A program made the translations under genes and the position numbers. The notes under the pieces were generated by a model that saw nothing but the letters and a program-made list of their open reading frames with translations, was not told the origin of the DNA and did not search any database. A stretch of DNA of 7,852 nucleotides from Rhodanobacteraceae bacterium (GTDB lineage Bacteria; Pseudomonadota; Gammaproteobacteria; Xanthomonadales; SZUA-5). The stretch lies in assembly GCA_003233535.1 (NCBI GenBank), contig QIMA01000427.1, positions 1-7,852 on the forward strand. The letters run 5' to 3'. Shown in pieces: positions 1-5,482 of the stretch. Every line of letters starts with the position of its first letter. Position 1 is the stretch's first letter.

Positions 1-59
1 GGTATCCCGCAGGCGCCGCGGGTGCCAGGTAGAGCACCCAGGGCAACAGCGGCGTTTGC
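1..59. repeat. 59-base perfect direct repeat, copy A (copy B at 438-496)
   Basis: Bases 1-59 are identical to bases 438-496, in the same orientation, at a distance of 437 bases. Identity stops at base 60 (a) against base 497 (c). Copy B lies inside SURF1 and encodes residues 175-193; copy A is cut by the window edge, so the repeat could extend further left. The arrangement fits a tandem unit of 437 bases (60-496) with the end of the previous unit visible, or a contig that ends at a graph branch. Confidence 0.95.
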
Positions 60-130
60 AGCGCGGTTGCAATCAGCACCGGCACCGCAAACACGCAGGC
101 CAGCAATATCATCTGTAGCTTGTTGTTCAT
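1..130 (-). CDS. N-terminus of a small membrane protein downstream of SURF1, running into a copied SURF1 segment (partial)
   Basis: An ATG at 130-128 opens a minus-strand frame that stays open to the window edge (43 codons). An AGGA lies four bases upstream of the ATG. Residues 1-24 begin MNNKLQ and form one hydrophobic segment (about residues 6-22, including LLACVFAVPVLI). This is the expected N-terminal anchor of the uncharacterised membrane protein that usually follows SURF1 in proteobacterial cytochrome c oxidase clusters; that identification is from memory of gene order and is an inference. Residues 25-43 (QTPLLPWVLYLAPAAPAGY) are identical to SURF1 residues 175-193 in this window and are encoded by a perfect 59-base repeat in the same frame. 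The coding potential after residue 24 is therefore suspect: it may be an in-frame fusion, the edge of a tandem duplication, or an assembly chimera. The true C-terminus is outside the window. Confidence 0.5.
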   Translation of the reverse strand, partial: MNNKLQMILLACVFAVPVLIATALQTPLLPWVLYLAPAAPAGY

Positions 131-138
131 GACGTCCT

Positions 139-300
139 AGTGTGGTGTCCCATAAGTACGTTGAAAAGTATTTCTGATGGATTTTTTTCTGAGACTAGCC
201 CGGATGAGTGGGCATAGTGCTAACTATGGCGGCGACGAGCAACGACATATCAGGGCAAAAGACGCGGAAACACTTCGAGTTACCTATGGGTCACCACACT
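139..300. repeat. 162-bp MITE-like element with 20-bp imperfect terminal inverted repeats
   Basis: The left end at 139-158 (agtgtggtgtcccataagta) matches the reverse complement of the right end at 281-300 at 18 of 20 positions. Homology stops sharply at 139 and 300, as expected for transposon-type ends. The 122-base interior is AT-richer than its surroundings, has no plausible gene, contains a run of seven T at about 181-188, and can form small hairpins near 195-220 (for example atagt/actat). I see no convincing target-site duplication, and no transposase lies in the window. The right end supplies the last SURF1 codons and its stop; the left end lies just upstream of the ribosome-binding site of the next gene. 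It could be a non-autonomous MITE, a decayed insertion-sequence remnant, or a large transcribed hairpin. Confidence 0.55.
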
Positions 301-1017
301 TTTCGTCTCCTTGCGCCGGTGTTGGCGCCAACTCAATACGGCATAAATGACCAGCGTCGCCGCTGCCAGTCCCCACCACTGCACGGCGTAGCCGCGATGC
401 CGCTGCGGCGGCAAGTACTTCGGCTGCCAATCACGCAGGTATCCCGCAGGCGCCGCGGGTGCCAGGTAGAGCACCCAGGGCAACAGCGGCGTTTGCCAGC
501 GCTGCTCCAACCAGTCCAAATCGATCCGCGTCACCAGCAGCGGGTCGACCTCATCACTCGATCCGGGCGGCACTCCCAGACTCAACCCTGCAGCCGGCGG
601 CTGATCGACGAAGCCGTTCAGCGTCAGCTCCGCGCCGGGCAGATCCACCTCTGGTAGTCCGCGAATGCCGTCGCTCAGCGGCACCCAGCCGCGAATCACT
701 AGCAAGTCGGCTTCGGCCGCCTCAATCCGCAAACGATTGACGACTAACACGCCGACCCGACCATCACGAATTTGATTGTCCAAAAAAACACTCGGTGCCT
801 GCAGTACGCCGTCGACCGTCACTTTGGTGTAGCGAATCGCGGCCCCACTCGTTAGCGCGGTCGACAGCGCGACCGGCGCATCGCTCGATGCCGTCGCCAG
901 CCGATCTTCTAGCCCTTCTTTGAGCAGCGCACGCTGCCACTGCCAGTTGCCCAGACCAGCGAATGCTGCGCTGACGGCAACTGCCAGCAGGAACCAGATG
1001 AGCTTAGAGAGGGTCAC
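280..1017 (-). CDS. SURF1 family cytochrome c oxidase assembly protein
   Basis: SURF1/Shy1 proteins are inner-membrane factors that help heme a insertion and assembly of subunit I of aa3-type cytochrome c oxidase. The 245-residue product has the family layout: an N-terminal membrane helix (about 5-22), the signature GNWQWQR at 23-29, a periplasmic domain with GFVDQPPAAG near 135-144, and the C-terminal RHRGYAVQWW (206-215) leading into a second membrane helix (about 211-229). Length is normal for the family. The start is GTG at 1017-1015; upstream in-frame codons offer no better start and the Shine-Dalgarno is weak (GGTG-like). The last residues (SVVTHR plus stop) are encoded by the right inverted repeat of the MITE-like element, so the original C-terminus was probably replaced. 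Residues 175-193 are duplicated at the window's left edge. It diverges from DUF2909, an arrangement I recall from oxidase clusters. Confidence 0.9.
   Translation of the reverse strand: MTLSKLIWFLLAVAVSAAFAGLGNWQWQRALLKEGLEDRLATASSDAPVALSTALTSGAAIRYTKVTVDGVLQAPSVFLDNQIRDGRVGVLVVNRLRIEAAEADLLVIRGWVPLSDGIRGLPEVDLPGAELTLNGFVDQPPAAGLSLGVPPGSSDEVDPLLVTRIDLDWLEQRWQTPLLPWVLYLAPAAPAGYLRDWQPKYLPPQRHRGYAVQWWGLAAATLVIYAVLSWRQHRRKETKSVVTHR
438..496. repeat. 59-base perfect direct repeat, copy B, inside SURF1
   Basis: This is the second copy of the 59-base repeat found at 1-59. It is presumably the original, because it lies within the intact SURF1 gene just before the second membrane segment (minus-strand reading QTPLLPW to APAGY). 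Perfect identity implies a very recent event or an assembly effect. Confidence 0.95.
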
Positions 1018-1043
1018 ACGAACACCACACGCAGACAGGCCAA

Positions 1044-1061
1044 GGCGGGTAGAATGCCGCC
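1044..1061 (+). promoter_or_regulatory. Possible promoter -10 within a small hairpin, for DUF2909
   Basis: In the 82-base divergent gap between SURF1 and DUF2909, TAGAAT at 1050-1055 matches the sigma70 -10 consensus at five of six positions and lies 45 bases before the DUF2909 ATG. It sits in the loop of GGCGG (1044-1048) paired with CCGCC (1057-1061). No good -35 is present at 17-18 bases spacing, so this is tentative. Confidence 0.35.
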
Positions 1062-1099
1062 CCTACAGTTATCGCAGCGTCAATCACTGAGTTGTTCAA

Positions 1100-1306
1100 A
1101 TGGTCAAACTCGCAATCATCCTGTTTCTTGCCTTCATCGTCTACAACCTTGGGGTTGGTTGCTGGTACATGCTGACTGACAAGGGCAGCAGTATGCGCGC
1201 GGTGAAATCCCTCACTTGGCGAATCGGTTTGTCAATCCTGCTAATCGCCCTGCTCGCTTTGGGCATTTTCACCGGCGTAGTGAATCCACATGGAATCTCC
1301 GGTTAG
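1100..1306 (+). CDS. DUF2909 twin-transmembrane protein
   Basis: This is a 68-residue protein with two membrane helices (about residues 3-20 and 41-62) joined by a short basic loop containing the family-like stretch YMLTDKGSSMRAVKSLTWRI. Its size, helix spacing and this loop fit the DUF2909 twin-transmembrane family, which I recall next to SURF1 and subunit III genes of aa3 cytochrome c oxidase operons, usually on the opposite strand from SURF1, as here. The molecular function is unknown; a role in oxidase assembly is inferred only from context. The start is ATG at 1100 with a weak upstream Shine-Dalgarno (ctgag). Its stop (TAG, 1304-1306) touches a possible GTG start of the oxygenase downstream, so the two could be co-transcribed. 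The oxidase structural gene usually found on this side is missing. Confidence 0.85.
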   Translation: MVKLAIILFLAFIVYNLGVGCWYMLTDKGSSMRAVKSLTWRIGLSILLIALLALGIFTGVVNPHGISG

Positions 1307-1314
1307 TGTTGGAC

Positions 1315-2250
1315 ATGTTGCACGCCAGTTTGCGCACCAGCCAGAGCGCACTACGTGAAGACTTCGACTCAGCCAAGCCGTTTCGGCATCTCGTCTTAGA
1401 GCCGTTCTTCACCCCCGCCGTGGCGGAGGCCTTGCTCAGCCAGTTCCCTGGGTTTGAGCGCGGCAATGCGCGCGACGAGAACGGCAAGCTCGGTCGTAAG
1501 AGCACATTCGAGCAGATGAGTCGGTTGGGCGGCGACTACGCCAAACTGGACCAACTGATACAGTCTGGAGACTTCCTCGCTTGGCTTTCCAGGGTCAGCG
1601 GCATCCCGCAGTTGCTCTACGACGCGGAGTACTTCGGCGGCGGCACCCACGAGAACCTCCCAGGTCAGGAGTTAGACCCGCACGTCGATTTTAACCGCAA
1701 ACCAGGCCAAGGTTGGCACCGCAGGCTGAACCTCATCGTCTACCTGAACCTGCACTGGGAGAGCGCATGGGGCGGGCAACTCCAGTTGCATAAGGATCCG
1801 CGCAGCGCAGATGATCAGGTGAGCACGATAGAGCCACGCTTTAATCGCGCGGTGCTTTTTGAAACTCACGACTACAGCTGGCACGGGTTTCCGCCGATCA
1901 TCACGCCGCCCGACCAGTCGGAGGTTTCGCGCAAGTCGATCGCGCTGTATTTCTACACCGAGGCACGGCCGAGGACCGAGTTGGGGCTCGATCACTCGAC
2001 GATTTACGTGGAAAGGCCTCTTTCGGAACGGTTTCAGGAAGGGCGCACGCTGGACCAAGCCGACTTGGCCGAGCTGCACCGGTTGCTGTCGCGCCGAGAC
2101 CAGCATCTGCAGAGAATTTACGGCGATGTCGCGCACCTGACCACCGAGCTCAATGAGATTCGCGGGGCTCTGCAAGCCAGTCGTTTGGAACGCCTAGCCC
2201 GTCTTGCCCTTCGCGGATTGCGCCGACTGGGGCTAGTCCGCAGGCGATGA
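1315..2250 (+). CDS. 2-oxoglutarate/Fe(II)-dependent oxygenase, prolyl-4-hydroxylase-like, with coiled-coil basic tail
   Basis: A 311-residue protein of the double-stranded beta-helix 2-oxoglutarate/Fe(II) dioxygenase superfamily (P4H-like, PF13640 type). The metal triad is visible: HVD (H123, D125) in the DPHVDFNR segment and distal H190 in YSWHGFPP; R206 in RKSIALYFY is positioned to bind the 2-oxoglutarate carboxylate. RRLNLIVYLN (136-145) and WGGQLQL (152-158) are the usual strands between them. Residues about 250-290 look like a coiled coil (HRLLSRRDQHLQRIYGDV onward), and 290-311 form a strongly basic amphipathic tail ending LRRLGLVRRR. Relatives often sit in surface polysaccharide clusters, but no glycosyltransferase is visible here and the substrate is unknown. 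ATG 1315 is preferred; GTG 1306 (overlapping the DUF2909 stop) and TTG 1309 are alternatives. A start at 1216 would overlap DUF2909 by about 90 bases and adds no family sequence. Confidence 0.85.
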   Translation: MLHASLRTSQSALREDFDSAKPFRHLVLEPFFTPAVAEALLSQFPGFERGNARDENGKLGRKSTFEQMSRLGGDYAKLDQLIQSGDFLAWLSRVSGIPQLLYDAEYFGGGTHENLPGQELDPHVDFNRKPGQGWHRRLNLIVYLNLHWESAWGGQLQLHKDPRSADDQVSTIEPRFNRAVLFETHDYSWHGFPPIITPPDQSEVSRKSIALYFYTEARPRTELGLDHSTIYVERPLSERFQEGRTLDQADLAELHRLLSRRDQHLQRIYGDVAHLTTELNEIRGALQASRLERLARLALRGLRRLGLVRRR

Positions 2251-2253
2251 GCG

Positions 2254-2418
2254 CGGCTAGCGAATGCGGGGATTAGCGCCAACGTGATCGCGGCGTACCA
2301 TCACGACCACGTGCTCCTGCCTGCAGCCGACGGCGAACGTGCGATTGCGGTTCTGGAAGCTCTGTCCGCAGCCGCAGCCGCTGATGCTGGCGGCCGAGGC
2401 AGCGCTGGACTAGCGTAA
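2254..2418 (+). pseudogene. C-terminal remnant of an ACT-domain protein (COG3602-like)
   Basis: Directly after the oxygenase stop, in the same frame, the translation reads RLANAGISANVIAAYHHDH, continues through VLLPAADGERAIAVLEAL, and ends in an alanine/glycine-rich tail at TAA 2416-2418. The pattern LANAGIS-NV-A-YHHDH--P-A----A---L is what I recall as the C-terminal end of the small COG3602 / DUF2241 proteins with two ACT domains. No start codon or upstream ACT sequence is present: the first two-thirds or more are missing, replaced by the oxygenase. I therefore read this as the 3' end of a gene truncated by a rearrangement. It is unlikely to be translated, unless by readthrough of the oxygenase TGA. 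The family assignment is by motif memory only. Confidence 0.6.
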
Positions 2419-2426
2419 CGTGGGAT

Positions 2427-3380
2427 TCATACCGATTTTTGGACCTGCCACACCAGGAAGGCAGCGTAGCCGAGCAGCAACAGTCCGCCCTCCTTCCTGC
2501 TGATCGTCCGATTGCGCAACATAATCGGCAAGGTGATCAGGGCAAAGCCAATCATGACCGGCAACTCCATCGACACCACGGCTTCGCCGACGGGCAGCGG
2601 ATGTATGGTCGCGGTGATGCCTAGGATCAGAAAGATATTGAACAAACAGGAGCCGAGGATATTGCCTAGAGCAAGCTCGACCTGACCCCGCAAAGCCGCC
2701 ATTCCCGACGAAGCCAACTCCGGCAAGCTGGTGCCGATGGCGACCACCGTGAGGCCGATCATCAGCTCGCTCATGCCCCAAAAACGAGCCATTGCTACCG
2801 CACCCTCGACCATCCACTGGGCGCCCAGCACCAATCCGACCAATCCACCGAGCACACGCACGGTCGTCTTAGCTTTTGAAAAGTTTCTTGGCGGGGCCGA
2901 TTCGGCAATCGCGTCCTGCACCGATGCCGGCTCTAGCTTCATGTCAGCGGCAACCAGGAAGATCACGCCAGCGAACCCGGAGAGCAGGATGATGCCGTCC
3001 AGTCGCGACAAATCACCGTCCATACACAGCAGCCACAGTCCAATGCTGGCCGCGATCAGGATCGGGGTTTCCACCTTAACCAAGCGCATGTGCACAGCGA
3101 GCGGCGTGATCAGCGCGCAAACGCCCAAGATCAAACCGATATTGGCAATATTGCTGCCCACCACGTTACCGATCGCTAGGTCGTAGCGGCCTTGGAATGC
3201 AGCGGCCAAATTGACCGTCAATTCCGGCGCCGAGGTGCCGAAGCCAATCAGCAGCATGCCGATCACAAACTCTTTGACCCCAAAACGGCGTGCTAAGTCG
3301 GATGCGCCACGCAGAAACTGGTCGGCCCCCAAAGTCAGGATGACCAGACCAGCGACAAAGATCAGGACGTGGCTAAGCAT
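2427..3380 (-). CDS. yrbG: Calcium/sodium antiporter, YrbG/CaxA-type K+-dependent Na+/Ca2+ exchanger homologue
   Basis: A 317-residue inner-membrane protein with about ten hydrophobic segments and the two inverted alpha-repeats that define the Ca2+/cation antiporter superfamily. Repeat 1 has GFGTSAPEL at 46-54 followed by GNVVGSNIANIGLILG at 71-86. Repeat 2 has AIGTSLPEL at 214-222 followed by GNILGSCLFN at 239-248. The acidic residues E53 and E221 in these motifs are the expected cation ligands. A hydrophilic loop (about 147-172) separates the two halves. Length and architecture match YrbG-type proteins, which exchange Na+ for Ca2+ across the membrane. The start is ATG at 3380-3378 with only a weak GGAT as Shine-Dalgarno. 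It lies 124 bases downstream of lpdA on the same strand, with a short hairpin between them, so it may be partly co-transcribed. It is convergent with the ACT-domain remnant, leaving only eight bases between stops. Confidence 0.92.
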   Translation of the reverse strand: MLSHVLIFVAGLVILTLGADQFLRGASDLARRFGVKEFVIGMLLIGFGTSAPELTVNLAAAFQGRYDLAIGNVVGSNIANIGLILGVCALITPLAVHMRLVKVETPILIAASIGLWLLCMDGDLSRLDGIILLSGFAGVIFLVAADMKLEPASVQDAIAESAPPRNFSKAKTTVRVLGGLVGLVLGAQWMVEGAVAMARFWGMSELMIGLTVVAIGTSLPELASSGMAALRGQVELALGNILGSCLFNIFLILGITATIHPLPVGEAVVSMELPVMIGFALITLPIMLRNRTISRKEGGLLLLGYAAFLVWQVQKSV

Positions 3381-3467
3381 GAAGAATCCGTTCCAAATCG
3401 GGCCGCGGAGCTTAACAGGGACGAGCGGGCGCCGACTGTGCCTACAAGTCTGTGAGCAAGTAGTGGA

Positions 3468-3484
3468 GCGGCAATCTCTGCCGC
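3468..3484 (-). terminator. Short GC hairpin downstream of lpdA, possible weak terminator
   Basis: Bases gcggca (3468-3473) pair perfectly with tgccgc (3479-3484) around a five-base loop, 21 bases past the lpdA stop on the minus strand. No T-run follows on that strand (CTCCACTACTTG), so efficient intrinsic termination is doubtful. It could instead protect the 3' end or attenuate readthrough into yrbG. Confidence 0.3.
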
Positions 3485-3504
3485 CATCTTAAGTAGTCGC
3501 CGGC

Positions 3505-5247
3505 TCAGCGTTTTTTCTTTGGCATGTACAGATCGGTGATCGTCCCCTCGTACATCTCGGCGGCGAAATTCACCGTTTCTGAAAGCGTCGGATGGGGATG
3601 AATGGTCAACGCCAGATCTTCGGCGTCGCAGCCCATCTCAATGGCCAACGCCACTTCGGAAATTAGGTCGCCGGCATGTGGACAAACCACCGCACCGCCG
3701 ATAACGCGATGGGTTCGTTCGTCAAACAGCAGCTTGGTAAGACCCTCGGTGCGGCCGATACCGATCGCACGGCCGCTGGCGGCGTGAGGAAACACGGCCT
3801 TGCCGTACTTGATGCCTTGCGCCTTCGCGTCGGTTTCGGTCAGACCCACCCAGGCGATTTCCGGATCGGTGTAGGCCACGGACGGAATCACGTTGGCAAC
3901 GAAACTGCTCTTCTCGCCCGCCGCCACTTCCGCTGCCACTTTTCCCTCGTGGGTCGCTTTGTGCGCCAGCATCGGCTGACCAACAACGTCGCCAATGGCG
4001 AAAATATGCGGCACGTTGGTGCGCATTTGCTCGTCAACGGCAATGAATCCGCGATCACTGACCGCAACACCGGCAGCTACTGCGTTGATCTTGTTGCCGT
4101 TCGCGGCACGGCCTACCGAGACCAGCACTCGGTCGAACTCCGCCTTTTCGGGCGCGCCCGCGCCTTCAAACCAGGCAGTAAGCCCCTTCTTCCCCGCCTC
4201 TACGCGGGTCACCTTAGTGCTCAAGTGAATTGCCGCATAGCGCTTGCCAATGCGCTTTTGTAGGGGTCTGAGTAGGTCTTTGTCAGTACCCGGCATGAGC
4301 TGATCCATTAGCTCGACTACGGTGATCTCGCTGCCTAATGCTGCATAAACGCTGGCCATTTCCAGGCCAATGATTCCGCCCCCGACAACGAGCATGCGTT
4401 TGGGTATGTCGGCCAGATCCAATGCGTCGGTCGAGTCCATAACTCTGGGATCGTCCCAGGGGAAGCTGGGCAGCTTCACCGGCTGCGATCCGGCCGCAAT
4501 GATGGCCTGCTCGAAGCGCACACGCTTGGCGCCATCTTCGCCTTGCACCTCAATCGTGTTCGCATCGATGAATTGGGCGCTGCCGGTAACCACCCGAACC
4601 TTGCGCTGCTTGGCCATACTGCCTAGGCCGCCGGTGAGCTGGCCGACAACCTTCATTTTGTGACCGCGCAGCTTGTCCAAATCAATCTTTGGTGCGTCGA
4701 ATGCGATGCCGATATCGGCAAAATGCGCGGCCTCATCAATCACCTCTGCCGCGTGCAGTAGCGCCTTGGACGGAATGCAGCCCACATTCAGGCAAACGCC
4801 GCCGAGCACCGGAAAGCGCTCGATCAAAACAACGTCCAAGCCCAAATCAGCGGCCCGGAACGCCGCCGTATAGCCACCCGGTCCGGCACCGAGCACCGCA
4901 ACCTGACAGCGTTCGTCGCCTTCGTGTGCAGCCGACACCGGCGCCACAGTCGCTGCCGCGGGGACTTGGGCCGGCGTCGCCGGCTTGGGATCGCTCGCGG
5001 CAGCATCTGCGATGGTCATCTTCGCAACTAAGTCGCCGCTAGTAACCTCATCGCCAACTTTCACCTCGATCGCCGCGATGACGCCGGCGCTGGGTGAGGG
5101 CACTTCCATCGTGGCTTTGTCAGATTCGAGCGTAAACAGGCCTTGATCCGCCTTCACCTCGTCCCCTACCGCGACCAATATCTCGATCACTGGAACCTTG
5201 TCGATGTCGCCGATATCCGGTATCCGTACTTCCGTTGCCTTGCCCAT
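3505..5247 (-). CDS. lpdA: Dihydrolipoyl dehydrogenase (E3) with N-terminal lipoyl domain, pyruvate dehydrogenase complex
   Basis: The E3 component re-oxidises dihydrolipoamide on E2, passing electrons through a disulfide and FAD to NAD+. The 580-residue product starts with a lipoyl domain (about 5-80; lipoylation lysine K44 in ESDKATME), then a short Ala/Pro linker (about 81-112), then the flavoprotein. Visible motifs are the FAD-binding GAGPGG (120-125), redox cysteines C152 and C157 in GGVCLNVGCIPSK, the NAD-binding GGGIIG (289-294), AIGD (417-420), and the C-terminal HPHPTLSE with H552 and E557 as the catalytic dyad. The E3-fused lipoyl domain is known in several proteobacterial PDH complexes. 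ATG 5247-5245 is chosen because family sequence begins there (MGKATEVRIPDIGD); the frame is open upstream to a GTG at 5478, but those 77 codons show no family similarity. The Shine-Dalgarno is weak (AGG 11 bases upstream). It follows aceF after 235 bases. Confidence 0.95.
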   Translation of the reverse strand: MGKATEVRIPDIGDIDKVPVIEILVAVGDEVKADQGLFTLESDKATMEVPSPSAGVIAAIEVKVGDEVTSGDLVAKMTIADAAASDPKPATPAQVPAAATVAPVSAAHEGDERCQVAVLGAGPGGYTAAFRAADLGLDVVLIERFPVLGGVCLNVGCIPSKALLHAAEVIDEAAHFADIGIAFDAPKIDLDKLRGHKMKVVGQLTGGLGSMAKQRKVRVVTGSAQFIDANTIEVQGEDGAKRVRFEQAIIAAGSQPVKLPSFPWDDPRVMDSTDALDLADIPKRMLVVGGGIIGLEMASVYAALGSEITVVELMDQLMPGTDKDLLRPLQKRIGKRYAAIHLSTKVTRVEAGKKGLTAWFEGAGAPEKAEFDRVLVSVGRAANGNKINAVAAGVAVSDRGFIAVDEQMRTNVPHIFAIGDVVGQPMLAHKATHEGKVAAEVAAGEKSSFVANVIPSVAYTDPEIAWVGLTETDAKAQGIKYGKAVFPHAASGRAIGIGRTEGLTKLLFDERTHRVIGGAVVCPHAGDLISEVALAIEMGCDAEDLALTIHPHPTLSETVNFAAEMYEGTITDLYMPKKKR

Positions 5248-5482
5248 GAATTCGCAAACCTGGTTGGTCGTGGATGGATTGAGGATAACGCGTGTTGCCA
5301 ATGACACACTGGATAACTCAGGTGAGCCGCGTTGCGAGCCCTCAGGTCTGCCGCTGGACCTACGCCCGCTGGTGTTCTGCGCCTTCAAGCCGGCAGTTGC
5401 CAGCAAACCAGTGGCAGCGCAGTCCACCTGCAACGGGTCACAATCGATCAGCAGCCGTTGTGCGTCGCTGAAAACCACAGCA
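5248..5482 (-). other. 235-base aceF-lpdA spacer, open in the lpdA frame, no recognised gene
   Basis: This gap is unusually long for two genes of one enzyme complex. On the minus strand it has no stop in the lpdA frame, so a GTG at 5478 would give a 77-residue extension (VFSDAQRLLIDCDPLQV and onward) that I do not recognise and that is Ser/Arg-rich in its second half. A small inverted repeat (AGGTC/GACCT around an eight-base loop) and a repeated TCAGGT (near 5319 and 5342) are visible. I see no convincing promoter. It may be a 5' untranslated leader, a relic gene, or chance open sequence at high GC. Confidence 0.4.

Noticed and set aside
131..308. Target-site duplication flanking the MITE-like element
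   Set aside because: Flanks (gacgtcct and tttcgtct) were compared at several possible element boundaries and give no convincing direct repeat.
208..740. Plus-strand frames opposite SURF1
   Set aside because: They are antisense to SURF1, Arg/Pro/Gln-rich and not recognisable.
1216..1314. An upstream ATG for the oxygenase at 1216
   Set aside because: It lies inside DUF2909, overlaps it by about 90 bases and adds residues unlike the family N-terminus.
3676..4263. 195-codon plus-strand frame within lpdA
   Set aside because: It is an antisense shadow of a strongly conserved enzyme gene, without a ribosome-binding site or recognisable domain.
5248..5478. The lpdA reading frame could start at GTG 5478, giving a 657-residue protein
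   Set aside because: The first 77 residues show no lipoyl or E3 similarity, and family sequence starts exactly at ATG 5247. Kept only as a spacer note.
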